Below are positions 22,963 through 30,461 of a stretch of 31,181 nt of DNA, one piece after another. The stretch is from positions 1 through 31,181 of the forward strand of contig JBKHJR010000030.1 in NCBI GenBank assembly GCA_046537975.1, given 5' to 3'. The notes under the pieces were generated by a model, which saw only the letters and a list, made by a program, of their open reading frames with translations, was not told the DNA's origin and ran no database searches. Within the stretch, counting starts at the first letter, position 1. Each line of letters begins with the position of its first letter. Both the position numbers and the translations under genes were made by a program. This DNA comes from JAWLDV01 sp046537975. GTDB lineage: Bacteria; Desulfobacterota; Desulfobulbia; Desulfobulbales; SURF-16.

Positions 22963-24228
22963 ATGCCGTCTAATAACCATCCCCTGATACTGCGGAACAC
23001 CATGACCGGCAGGAAAGAAAGCTTTATTCCCCGGCAGGAGAATACGGTAAAAATGTTCACCTGCGGTCCTTCCATATACAGTCTGCCGCATATCGGCAAT
23101 TACCGCAGTTTCCTTTATGAAGACATACTATATCGCTACCTTGAATATCTGGGCTACCGGGTAGAGAGGGTGATCAACTTCACCGATATAGAAGACAAGG
23201 CTCTTCAGGCTGCTGCCCGGAAAGGGGAAGAACCGGAACAACTTACAGCAAAAGCCGCCAACCAATTTTTCCGGGACTGCGGTCTGCTTCATATCAAGCT
23301 GCCGGATTACATTCCCCGTTCCTCAACCAGTGTTGACCAGGCAGTTCACCTGATTCAGGTACTGATGGAAACAGGCTATGCTTACCGGCATAAGAAAGAA
23401 ATCTTTTTTGATCCCCTTAAATTTCCCGGATTCGGCAGACTTTATGGTCTGGACCTGAGTAAATGGCCGAAAAAAAGGAGGCGTTTCCGTAAAGACACCT
23501 ATCCGGGCAGACGCTGGAACCTGGGAGATTTTATTCTCTGGCACGGCCACAGGCCCCACCAGGATGGCAGTACTTTCTGGGATTCCCCTCTGGGCCCGGG
23601 ACGTCCGGCCTGGAACATCCAGGACCCGGCCATGATCAGCAAGCATATGGGCTTTCAGGTGGATATCTGCTGTGGAGGGGTAGACAACCTTTACCGTCAT
23701 CATGATTACAATATAGCTGTTATCGAGGCGGCTTCCGGATATGAGTTCTGCCATTACTGGCTGCACGGGGAACATGTACTGCTGGACGGCAAGAAAATTT
23801 CCAAAAGCGAGGGCAATATTATCTATCCCGGTCAGCTCCTGGAAGAAGGGATAAGTAGCGGTGGTCTGCGTTGGTATCTGATTGACAGTCATTACCGGAA
23901 AAGACTTAACCTGACCGATAAGACAATAAAGAAAACTGAAAATCGGTGCCGGCATTTAAAGGATATGGCCCACAGATTCAGCAGCCCGATTCCTGAGGGC
24001 TGTAAAAAAAGCAGTGAGGGGGAGAAATATATCAACGCCCTGGTGGAGGAATTTGAAAAAGCCCTGAACAACGATCTTCAGGTAAACACGGCCTTAAAAT
24101 CAATAGAGCATAATCTGGGGAAACTTAAGGGTCTGCTTGACAAAAAAAATCTGAATAACAGTCAGCGTCGGAGAATTGAGCAAAACCTGATCAAAATTGA
24201 TAGTGTTCTTCAGGTAATTTATCAGTAA
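22963..24228 (+). CDS. divergent cysteinyl-tRNA synthetase-like protein (421 aa)
   Basis: This is a class I synthetase fold of the CysRS group. Visible blocks are MFTCGPSIYSLPHIGNYRSF (C34; HIGN 43-46), NFTDIEDKAL, FWDSPLGPGRPAWNIQDPAM and the KMSKS equivalent KISKSEGN (278-285). In ordinary CysRS the zinc is held by Cys in the MxTCGP block, Cys of WHIEC, and His and Glu of HHENE. Here WHIEC is WNIQD (Asp221) and HHENE is HHDYN (246-250), so two of four ligands are replaced. It is about 40-60 residues shorter than typical CysRS, mainly at the C-terminal anticodon-binding end. AAGGAG is well placed before ATG 22963. It could be an amino-acid ligase for a small molecule (like MshC) or a divergent tRNA synthetase. 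It is unlikely to be the housekeeping CysRS. Confidence 0.85.
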   Translation: MPSNNHPLILRNTMTGRKESFIPRQENTVKMFTCGPSIYSLPHIGNYRSFLYEDILYRYLEYLGYRVERVINFTDIEDKALQAAARKGEEPEQLTAKAANQFFRDCGLLHIKLPDYIPRSSTSVDQAVHLIQVLMETGYAYRHKKEIFFDPLKFPGFGRLYGLDLSKWPKKRRRFRKDTYPGRRWNLGDFILWHGHRPHQDGSTFWDSPLGPGRPAWNIQDPAMISKHMGFQVDICCGGVDNLYRHHDYNIAVIEAASGYEFCHYWLHGEHVLLDGKKISKSEGNIIYPGQLLEEGISSGGLRWYLIDSHYRKRLNLTDKTIKKTENRCRHLKDMAHRFSSPIPEGCKKSSEGEKYINALVEEFEKALNNDLQVNTALKSIEHNLGKLKGLLDKKNLNNSQRRRIEQNLIKIDSVLQVIYQ

Positions 24229-24340
24229 GGCGCAAGAAGCCGGATTATATCTTTTATTACCGGGAAAAGTAATCCCTTGAACAGATAGCCGGTGATACAG
24301 AGACACTAAACAAAAAAGCTGACACCAAAGAAACGGCTTC
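24229..24340. other. convergent gap with 9-bp inverted repeat
   Basis: AAGAAGCCG (24234-24242) and CGGCTTCTT (24334-24342) are perfect inverted copies about 90 nt apart, bounding the gap between two convergent genes. No clear intrinsic terminator is visible, although a transcript from either strand could fold across the whole gap. Confidence 0.35.
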
Positions 24341-24781
24341 TTAAGAATTATCCACAACACTTCTGAGCTTACTGTGAATGTCCTTGCTCATCCGGACAAT
24401 CTTCCCCTGACGATCCACTGAGGCGTGTACAGTAAATCCCTTGACCAGCAATTTCTCATCCCGGGCCCGGAGGATATGATGATTGAAACGCCAGCTGACC
24501 CGGGACATCTCCTGCATAGAGGTTCTGATCAGAAGATTGTCGTCATAGCAGGCCGAGACCTTATACCTGAGATAGCTTTCCACCACCGGCAGTATATAGC
24601 CCCTCTCTTCCAATTCCCGGTAAGAGAGAGCGTAATGCCGCATGTACTCTGTCCGCCCCTTTTCAAAATAACGCTGATAATTGGCATAGTAGACCACTCC
24701 AGCGGCATCCGTATCTCCATAAAGTACCCTGTGCAGAATCTCATGGACAGGTTCGGTCAATTCAATCCTGAGGTCTGTCAA
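24341..24781 (-). CDS. ybgC: YbgC/FadM-type acyl-CoA thioesterase (146 aa)
   Basis: This is a hotdog-fold thioesterase hydrolysing acyl-CoA. The signature RVLYGDTDAAGVVYYANYQRYFEKGRTEYMRHY holds the catalytic Asp (in GDTDAAG) and the YANY/FE region. The downstream SWRFNHHILRA and FTVHASVDRQGK are typical strands. The length matches the family (about 130-150 aa). The start is a TTG (24781) with GGGGG 10 nt upstream, because an in-frame stop precedes it and the ATG visible nearby is out of frame. It follows the phosphoglycerate-mutase-like gene by 6 nt, so it is the last gene of the - strand operon. The physiological acyl-CoA is unknown. Confidence 0.9.
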   Translation of the reverse strand: MTDLRIELTEPVHEILHRVLYGDTDAAGVVYYANYQRYFEKGRTEYMRHYALSYRELEERGYILPVVESYLRYKVSACYDDNLLIRTSMQEMSRVSWRFNHHILRARDEKLLVKGFTVHASVDRQGKIVRMSKDIHSKLRSVVDNS

Positions 24782-24787
24782 AATTTT

Positions 24788-26011
24788 TCATCCCCCGCTA
24801 TATGAGTTCTGGAGGAGAAAACGAAAAAACTCCTCGCCATCTGCCAGCCGCAGGCCGGTTGACTCACCATTCTTTTCGGAATAGGTCAAACCGCTGTTCT
24901 TCTCCTGTCTTCGGGAGTCAAGCAGGGCAAAGGCTACCGGATGAGAGGTATGTGTCTTGAGACTGACCGGTGTAAGATGATCCATGCAGACTATCAACCG
25001 GAAATCAGGACCTCCCTTGAGTGCCTCCAGCACAGGCTTAACCACCTGCCGGTCAAAGTCCTCAATGGCTTTAATTTTGTCAGCAACCACTCCTTGGTGA
25101 CCAGTCTCATCAGGGGCCTCGACATGGAGAAAAACAAAATCATCCTTTTCCAAAGCCTTAAGCGCGGCGGAAACTTTTCCTTCATAATTGGTGTCAAGAT
25201 AACCGGTCGCCCCATCGATATCAGGGGCGGCAAGCCCGGCATAGACAGCTATTCCCTTAAGCAGATCCACTGCGGAGATAAGAGTCCCGCTGATTCCGTA
25301 CTTTTCTCTCAGAGTCGGCATAACCGGCGTGGTCCCCTCACCCCAGAGCCATACTCCGTTTGCAGGCAGCTTACCAGCCTTCTGTCGTTTCCTGTTAACG
25401 GGATGATCATCCAGCACAGCTCTCCCGGATTCCATAAACTCCATTATCTCCGGCACCGCCCTGTACTTCGCCCAAAGTTTGTCAACGTTCTGACCGGTAT
25501 AATCGTGAGGAGGAAAGGTAGCAAGTCCTGTTATATCTCCCCGGTAAACCAGGAGATGGCGATAGCTGACACCGGGATACAATTTTATCATTTCATTGCC
25601 CAGCCGGCAGTCCAACTCCTTTATGAGTTCGGCTGCTTCTTCCGTACTGATGTGGCCGCCACAATAATCCTGCATGGACAGACCATCAGGTCCATTGCTT
25701 AAGGTAACCAGGTTACAGCGGAAGGCGGTCTCCCCCTCCTTCAGATCAACCCCCATGCTGGCAGCCTCTAATGAGGAACGGCCGCTGTAGACCTCTTTCG
25801 GGCAGTATCCCAGAAGCGAGAGATTGGCCACGTCACTGCCTGGAGGGAATCCCTGAGGAATGGTCTGCACCTGTCCCATCTGGCCGTATTCGGCAATATA
25901 ATCCATGGCCGGAGTATATGCGGCTTCCAGAGGAGTTCTGCCGCCCAGTTCCGGCAGGGGGAAATCCCCCATACCGTCACCTACCAGTACTACATATTTA
26001 AGCTTGCTCAT
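24788..26011 (-). CDS. apgM: cofactor-independent phosphoglycerate mutase family (ApgM type), possible homoserine kinase analogue (407 aa)
   Basis: This is an alkaline-phosphatase-superfamily metalloenzyme. The first metal site is VLVGDGMGDFP, the phospho-serine region is PGSDVANLSLLGY with an adjacent SGRSSLEAAS block, and the second metal set is FLHVEAPDETGHQG plus CMDHLTPVSLKTHTSHP. The annotated reaction is 3- to 2-phosphoglycerate isomerisation in glycolysis. Some relatives next to homoserine dehydrogenase have instead been proposed as an alternative homoserine kinase, and here the gene overlaps hom by 14 nt. I chose ATG 26011 (MSKLKYVV), because a longer frame back to 26071 would run into hom and add a non-conserved stretch. 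No thrB-like gene is in the window. Confidence 0.9.
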   Translation of the reverse strand: MSKLKYVVLVGDGMGDFPLPELGGRTPLEAAYTPAMDYIAEYGQMGQVQTIPQGFPPGSDVANLSLLGYCPKEVYSGRSSLEAASMGVDLKEGETAFRCNLVTLSNGPDGLSMQDYCGGHISTEEAAELIKELDCRLGNEMIKLYPGVSYRHLLVYRGDITGLATFPPHDYTGQNVDKLWAKYRAVPEIMEFMESGRAVLDDHPVNRKRQKAGKLPANGVWLWGEGTTPVMPTLREKYGISGTLISAVDLLKGIAVYAGLAAPDIDGATGYLDTNYEGKVSAALKALEKDDFVFLHVEAPDETGHQGVVADKIKAIEDFDRQVVKPVLEALKGGPDFRLIVCMDHLTPVSLKTHTSHPVAFALLDSRRQEKNSGLTYSEKNGESTGLRLADGEEFFRFLLQNSYSGG

Positions 26012-27314
26012 GGTCTTCCACCAGGATTCTGATTTTGACGGCCTCCTCAGTAGTAATATCCAGGCTATCAATCTCGGCCAGGGCCTTATTTACCGCATCT
26101 TCGCTCGCTTCATATGTACACATTACTATGGGAACGGCATCTTCAGTATCGCTCGCCTTTTGAAGAACAGACTCAATACTTATGCCGTTGTCCCCCAGAA
26201 CTCCTGCTATGCGCGACAGAACTTTGGTCTTGTCCAGGGTGCTGAACCTGATGTAATAAGGACAGCGCAGATCAGCCATGGGAGTTATACGTCTTTTCTC
26301 AATATACTCGGGAAGATAAGAGAGGACCGGCACCCGGTTGACTGCTCCGGCCATAATATTACGAGAAATATCTATAATATCAGCCGCAACTGCACTGCCG
26401 GTAGCCATCATACCGGCACCATGACCGTATAAAAGGACATCCTCCACCATATCACCGCTGAAACACACGCCATTATAAGTCCCGTTGATGCTTGCCATCA
26501 TGTGCTCCTTATGCACCAGAGTAGGATGAACCCTGGCTTCCACATGGTCGCCGTGATTACGGCTGATCGCCAGAAGCTTAAGCCGATAACCCATTTCCCG
26601 GGCATATTCAATATCAACAGGCTGCAGACGGCTGATCCCCTCGCAGGTAACATCGGCAAGATCCATTTTCATACCGTAAGCCATGGACATGAGAATAACC
26701 AATTTATGGGCCGTATCTATTCCCTCAATGTCATAAGTGGGATCAGCTTCGGCGTATCCCTTGTCCTGGGCCTCCTGAAGAGCTTCCTGAAAAGGGAACC
26801 CATGATCGGACATTCTGCTGAGGATGTAATTGCCAGTACCATTCAGTATGCCGATAATGGAATCGATGCGATTGGCCACCAGTCCTTCTTTAAGGGCCTT
26901 GATTATGGGGATTCCCCCCCCAACGCTGGCTTCAAAACCTACTTCCACTTTTTTTTCAGAGGCAGCGGCAAATATCTCTGTTCCATGCTGGGAAAGGAGG
27001 GCTTTATTGGCAGTTACCACATGCTTGCCGTTTTCAATAGCCTTGAGAATAAAAGTCCGGGCCGCAGTGGTTCCGCCGATAAGTTCTACGACAATATCAA
27101 TTTCAGGATCAACAAGAATGTCATCAGCGTTTCGGGTTAATGTTATCCCCTCCAGATGAGCAGGTAAGCTTTCCACACCAATATCAGCGATGGTTTTGAT
27201 AAAAACGTTGCCTCCCCCCCGCCTTTGCAGACGGTCAGCCTGTTCATAAAGAACCTGGGCGGTTCCCCTGCCCACGGTTCCGAACCCTATCACACCTACT
27301 TTGACTTCTTGCAT
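25998..27314 (-). CDS. hom: homoserine dehydrogenase with C-terminal ACT domain (438 aa)
   Basis: It reduces aspartate semialdehyde to homoserine using NAD(P)H, in the threonine/methionine branch. The N-terminal Rossmann motif is VGVIGFGTVGRGTAQVL. The substrate domain has VVTANKALLSQHG, VGFEASVGGGIPIIK, ILNGTGNYILSRM, and KGYAEADPTYDIEGIDTAHKL with catalytic Asp and Lys residues. The C-terminal ACT domain (about 350-430; YYIRFSTLDKTKVLSRIAGVL) suggests threonine feedback control. The length is the usual monofunctional form, without an aspartokinase part. AGGA lies 6 nt before ATG 27314. It overlaps the apgM start by 14 nt. Confidence 0.96.
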   Translation of the reverse strand: MQEVKVGVIGFGTVGRGTAQVLYEQADRLQRRGGGNVFIKTIADIGVESLPAHLEGITLTRNADDILVDPEIDIVVELIGGTTAARTFILKAIENGKHVVTANKALLSQHGTEIFAAASEKKVEVGFEASVGGGIPIIKALKEGLVANRIDSIIGILNGTGNYILSRMSDHGFPFQEALQEAQDKGYAEADPTYDIEGIDTAHKLVILMSMAYGMKMDLADVTCEGISRLQPVDIEYAREMGYRLKLLAISRNHGDHVEARVHPTLVHKEHMMASINGTYNGVCFSGDMVEDVLLYGHGAGMMATGSAVAADIIDISRNIMAGAVNRVPVLSYLPEYIEKRRITPMADLRCPYYIRFSTLDKTKVLSRIAGVLGDNGISIESVLQKASDTEDAVPIVMCTYEASEDAVNKALAEIDSLDITTEEAVKIRILVEDHEQA

Positions 27315-27446
27315 TTAATATCCTGTTTAAGAAAGTTCTGAATTCCAGATTTTGAGTCGACAATTTCTGATTTCTGAGTTCGGGGTCTTGAATTTTTTCA
27401 GCATCTCTCTCTCTGGCCGGATCCAAACAAGATTGGCCAAAACGGA
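27315..27446. other. intergenic spacer with EcoRI-like AATTCTGA/TTCTGA repeats
   Basis: TTCTGA-type words recur (27340s-27380s: TTCTGAATTCCAG, TTTCTGATTTCTGAG), a low-complexity pattern that also shows briefly as TTCAGAATTC at 29466-29475. It is probably spacer sequence. I see no gene. Confidence 0.3.
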
Positions 27447-28151
27447 TCAGGGATCTTTTTCCTGCAATAAATTCATTATCAATTTCCCGAACCACCGGGC
27501 CCCAAGATCACAGGCCTCATCTATGAGCCACTTACCGCCACTGTCCCGGTCTTCCACCATATTGCTTATGGTCCGCAGTTCCAGAAAATCTACAGCAAAT
27601 CCGGCGCAGACCCGGGCCAGGGCAGCTCCTTCCATATTCTCGCAAAGACCCTGGTGTCTATTCCGAAAGAATTCCCCCCTTTCCCTGGTGGCACTGGCAC
27701 AGTTAAGAGTAACAAATACCCCTTTGTGAAAAGGGATATTTTCCTCAGCCAGAGAATCGGCTGCCCTTTTGAAGAGAGGCTGGCTGTCCAGTTCAAATTC
27801 CTGCTTTATATTCAAGGCAGAATCAGTAAGAAAATGAACAGCCTCAGAATCACACACTCCCAGATCGGCCATAACCTCTCCGGTAGCCAGACCAAGATCA
27901 AGGAGATCAACACCGGTTCCAGGGTAAGCTCCTGCTATCCCGAAGTTGATAACACCGGAAGGTGGGTTGACACTCTGCTCTGCCAGAAAACGGCTGAGAC
28001 TGTAGGCGGCCTCGACAGGTCCAACCCCACAGCACAGAAAAGATACCCGGGGATTACCTCCTAATCTTTCACGAAGTGGAATCAGTTCCCTCTCAGTGGA
28101 AGCAACAAGAAGATAATATTTATCTATCTTCCTGGACAATGCTGCTTTCAT
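27447..28151 (-). CDS. mqnB: futalosine hydrolase MqnB (234 aa)
   Basis: It cleaves futalosine to hypoxanthine and dehypoxanthine futalosine in the alternative (futalosine) menaquinone pathway. This is the nucleosidase/phosphorylase fold: LVASTERELIPLRERL at the N-terminus, CCGVGPVEAAYSL, NFGIAGAYPGTGVDLLDLGLA split across the nucleotide site, the ribose-binding CENMEGAALARVC, and ELRTISNMVEDR with the catalytic Asp. The length fits MqnB (about 220-240 aa) rather than MTA/SAH nucleosidase. The start overlaps the panD end by 32 nt, so translation is probably coupled. Its presence predicts mqnA, mqnC and mqnD elsewhere in the genome. Confidence 0.88.
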   Translation of the reverse strand: MKAALSRKIDKYYLLVASTERELIPLRERLGGNPRVSFLCCGVGPVEAAYSLSRFLAEQSVNPPSGVINFGIAGAYPGTGVDLLDLGLATGEVMADLGVCDSEAVHFLTDSALNIKQEFELDSQPLFKRAADSLAEENIPFHKGVFVTLNCASATRERGEFFRNRHQGLCENMEGAALARVCAGFAVDFLELRTISNMVEDRDSGGKWLIDEACDLGARWFGKLIMNLLQEKDP

Positions 28152-28518
28152 GAAAGAGGGACTCGCCCCGTTTTCTTATCCGGTTATTACGGTCAAGGAT
28201 AACTACCATAGGTTCGTAGCTCTCCAGGTCCTCCCTGGAATAAAGGGCGTAGCTGACTATAATAATCAGATCCCCGACGAGCCCTTTTCTGGCAGCTGCC
28301 CCGTTCAAACCTATAGCTCCGGAGCCCGCGGGGCCTTCAATGGCATAAGTATCAAATCGAGCCCCGTTATTGATATTATAGACCTGAACATGCTCATAGG
28401 GATAAAGATTAACTGCTGCCAGCAAGTCACTGTCAATAGTAAGACTTCCTTCATACATCAGTTCAGAATGGGTAACTGTCGCCTGATGTATTTTGGATCT
28501 AAGCATTTTACGCATCAT
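28120..28518 (-). CDS. panD: aspartate 1-decarboxylase PanD (132 aa)
   Basis: A pyruvoyl enzyme that makes beta-alanine for pantothenate. The proenzyme self-cleaves between Gly24 and Ser25 in MYEGSLTID. Active-site residues visible are Lys9 (RSKIH), Arg54 and Tyr58 (NGARFDTY) and Asn72 (GLNGAAA). The length matches the bacterial family (115-135 aa). It starts at ATG 28518, although ATG 28515 directly follows. It is 82 nt downstream of panC, with a short CCGGC/GCCGG hairpin in the gap, and overlaps mqnB by 32 nt. Confidence 0.96.
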   Translation of the reverse strand: MMRKMLRSKIHQATVTHSELMYEGSLTIDSDLLAAVNLYPYEHVQVYNINNGARFDTYAIEGPAGSGAIGLNGAAARKGLVGDLIIIVSYALYSREDLESYEPMVVILDRNNRIRKRGESLFHESSIVQEDR

Positions 28519-28536
28519 ATTTCTTATTACCTTAAG

Positions 28537-28550
28537 CCGGCATACGCCGG
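28537..28550 (-). promoter_or_regulatory. short GC hairpin in panC-panD gap
   Basis: CCGGC and GCCGG enclose a 4-nt loop about 20 nt before the panD start. It has no T-run, so it is more likely an mRNA element between two cistrons than a terminator. Confidence 0.35.
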
Positions 28551-28600
28551 AGTATTAAATTTATTATTTCAAGTTTCGGGTGATCACGCCCTGGTAAAAA

Positions 28601-29446
28601 CTATCTGAGCAGCAATCTGTTGTCTATCAGTCTTACCCCGTCAACTCTTACTGCAAGGGCCATAAGTGAATTATCATTAATCAGCTGGGTTTTCTCCAGA
28701 GTATCCGCCTGGACGATCTCGGCATACTCCACTTCCACCCCGGAATACTCATTCAACCTTCTTTTGACCTCTTCTTCAAGTCCCTTGGGGTATGCTTCTC
28801 CTTTACCAGCCTGTTCAGCTGCAAATTCCAGAGACCTGGAAAGCTCCCGAGCCTTCCTGCGCCCCTCTTCATCGAGATAGCTGTTCCGTGAACTAAGAGC
28901 CAAACCGTTGCTGTCTCTTACCACCGGATGGCCGACTATATCGATATCCCAGTTGAGATCAACCACCATTCGCCTTATCACAGCTAACTGCTGAAAATCT
29001 TTTTCCCCGAAAACAGCAACATGCGGTTTTATCAGATTAAACAGCTTGGCCACCACCGTGGTTACCCCGTCAAAATGACCGGGACGGCTGCCACCACATA
29101 GGGGCGAGGTAAGAGAGGCGACCTTGACTTCAGTCTGAAATCCCGGAGGATACAGTTCATTCAGTTCAGGAGCAAATAGAACTCCGGCTCCGGCATCCCT
29201 GGCCAAACGGCAGTCCTTTTCCGGGTCTCTGGGGTAGCTGTCATAATCTTCTTCCGGACCGAACTGTTTGGGATTGACAAACAGGGATACAACCAGATTA
29301 TCTGCGAGCCTGCACCCCTTCCGCATCAAAGCCAGATGACCTTCATGGAAAAAACCCATAGTAGGTACGAGGCAGATAGTCTCCCGATCAGCTATCCGGC
29401 GCTCAGCCCACCCGGTCATCCGGCGGCACGACTTTATGATCTCCAT
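28601..29446 (-). CDS. panC: pantothenate synthetase PanC (281 aa)
   Basis: It joins pantoate and beta-alanine with ATP to make pantothenate. The HIGH-like nucleotide motif is LVPTMGFFHEGHL (His34, His37). Other landmarks are SLFVNPKQFGPEEDYDSYPR, GVTTVVAKLFNLIKP, FGEKDFQQLAVIRR and the KMSKS-equivalent ALSSRNSYLDEEGR. The length (about 280) is typical. The start ATG 29446 has a weak ribosome site. It lies upstream of panD in the same direction, giving two steps of the same pathway together. The pantoate-forming enzymes panB and panE are not in the window. Confidence 0.97.
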   Translation of the reverse strand: MEIIKSCRRMTGWAERRIADRETICLVPTMGFFHEGHLALMRKGCRLADNLVVSLFVNPKQFGPEEDYDSYPRDPEKDCRLARDAGAGVLFAPELNELYPPGFQTEVKVASLTSPLCGGSRPGHFDGVTTVVAKLFNLIKPHVAVFGEKDFQQLAVIRRMVVDLNWDIDIVGHPVVRDSNGLALSSRNSYLDEEGRRKARELSRSLEFAAEQAGKGEAYPKGLEEEVKRRLNEYSGVEVEYAEIVQADTLEKTQLINDNSLMALAVRVDGVRLIDNRLLLR

Positions 29447-29526
29447 GAGATTTAAAGATATAGGGTTCAGAATTCAAGCAAGATAAAGCTCAATCAATCC
29501 TTCATCGTACATGAGTAATCATTACT

Positions 29527-30201
29527 TTAGATAGTTGCCAGCTTATAATCAACAAACTCTCTCACAGAAGGGGAAATTCCTTCTGTCCCCCCGGCTTTTT
29601 CGTAATTTTCCCGGGCCTTATCAATCCGGCCGAGAGCTTCCTGGTTGCGAGCCAGGCCCAGATAGGCGAGAGAGGCGAATCCTGGTTTGTCCTGCAAAAT
29701 TTCATAATGAGCAATGGCCTCACTGTATTGCTCGGAAGATTCGTAGGCTAAGGCAATCCCGTATTCCAGAAGGGGATAAAGGGGACTGCTCTCACCCACT
29801 GTACTTATTAGATCTTCATATTGTTTCACAGCCCCGTTATAGTTCTTATCAGCCATTTGCTGCTGAGCCAGTACTACCCTGCTCCAGACCGCTGATCCGG
29901 TTCCAGGATACTCCTCTCTGACTTTTTCCATCATCTGTTGGGTAGCCGAATGATTCTCCTGGTTCATGGCCTTAAACAGCATCGTGCTTGCCTGCTCTTT
30001 CTGCTTGGGCGTGTAATAATCATAAAAGCTCCAGGCTGCCACCAACACCAAGACAATAAGCAAACCTGCTTTTATATAACTGCCGTTATTCTCTAAAAAC
30101 GATTTTAACCAGGGGGGAAGATTCAATTCATCCAGAAGTTTTCTCTGGGATGGGGTAGTTTCCTCTTCATGCCGTTTATTAAAAGGGTCCTGCTCAGTCA
30201 T
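29527..30201 (-). CDS. YfgM-like TPR membrane protein (224 aa)
   Basis: A cytoplasmic N-terminal tail (about 45 residues, acidic and polar) leads to one helix (about 44-62, AGLLIVLVLVAAWSFYDYY). A C-terminal periplasmic solenoid of tetratricopeptide-like repeats follows (for example VWSRVVLAQQQMADKNYNGAV, EYGIALAYESSEQYSEAIAHY and LAYLGLARNQEALGRIDKA). This matches the TPR_21/YfgM topology of an ancillary chaperone associated with SecYEG. AAGGA lies 8 nt before ATG 30201. It is the first gene of the leftward train ahead of panC, from which it is separated by 80 nt, so co-transcription is possible but not certain. Partner and role are inferred. Confidence 0.78.
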   Translation of the reverse strand: MTEQDPFNKRHEEETTPSQRKLLDELNLPPWLKSFLENNGSYIKAGLLIVLVLVAAWSFYDYYTPKQKEQASTMLFKAMNQENHSATQQMMEKVREEYPGTGSAVWSRVVLAQQQMADKNYNGAVKQYEDLISTVGESSPLYPLLEYGIALAYESSEQYSEAIAHYEILQDKPGFASLAYLGLARNQEALGRIDKARENYEKAGGTEGISPSVREFVDYKLATI

Positions 30202-30247
30202 TATTCAAATCCTTGGTCCAACGGTGAACTTAGACATAATCCAAATC

Positions 30248-30275
30248 CCAATATGCCCTATTACCGGCATATTGG
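30248..30275. promoter_or_regulatory. perfect 10-bp inverted repeat between divergent genes
   Basis: CCAATATGCC (30248-30257) and GGCATATTGG (30266-30275) have an 8-nt loop. It lies 46 nt upstream of the YfgM-like start and about 190 nt upstream of xseA. Its symmetry suggests a dimeric regulator site, though a transcript hairpin is also possible. Confidence 0.45.
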
Positions 30276-30368
30276 CTTAAGATTAAAAATACGGAGACAA
30301 TACTCCTGACTCAGCGCAGTTTATTAAAATTACAGCTGCACATTTTAAAACGAATACCACCGAAATAT

Positions 30369-30397
30369 TTGCGAAGTCCTTTAGATAGCGCTAATAT
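30369..30397 (+). promoter_or_regulatory. possible promoter for xseA
   Basis: TTGCGA (30369-30374) is followed after 17 nt by TAATAT (30392-30397). Both boxes match the consensus at 4 of 6 positions. The start site would lie about 60 nt before the xseA ATG. Confidence 0.3.
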
Positions 30398-30461
30398 ACA
30401 TACATAATTTCAAAAAATCAACTTTGTTGGTTTGCCCACTCCTGATTAGTTTAACTTTAAC

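Noticed and set aside
24348..24356. Perfect DnaA-box-like word TTATCCACA
   Set aside because: It is a single copy inside the end of the thioesterase gene, with no neighbouring boxes, AT-rich unwinding region or dnaA/dnaN genes, so it is not an origin.
24941..25702. 253-codon plus-strand frame opposite apgM
   Set aside because: It is antisense to conserved metal-binding motifs of the phosphoglycerate mutase family.
26012..26071. 20-codon N-terminal extension of the ApgM-family gene
   Set aside because: It lies wholly inside hom in another frame and lacks conservation-like features; ATG 26011 begins exactly where the family domain starts.
27340..27385. TTCTGA-like short repeats as a CRISPR or mobile repeat
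   Set aside because: Units are irregular and short, without constant spacers; more like low-complexity spacer sequence.
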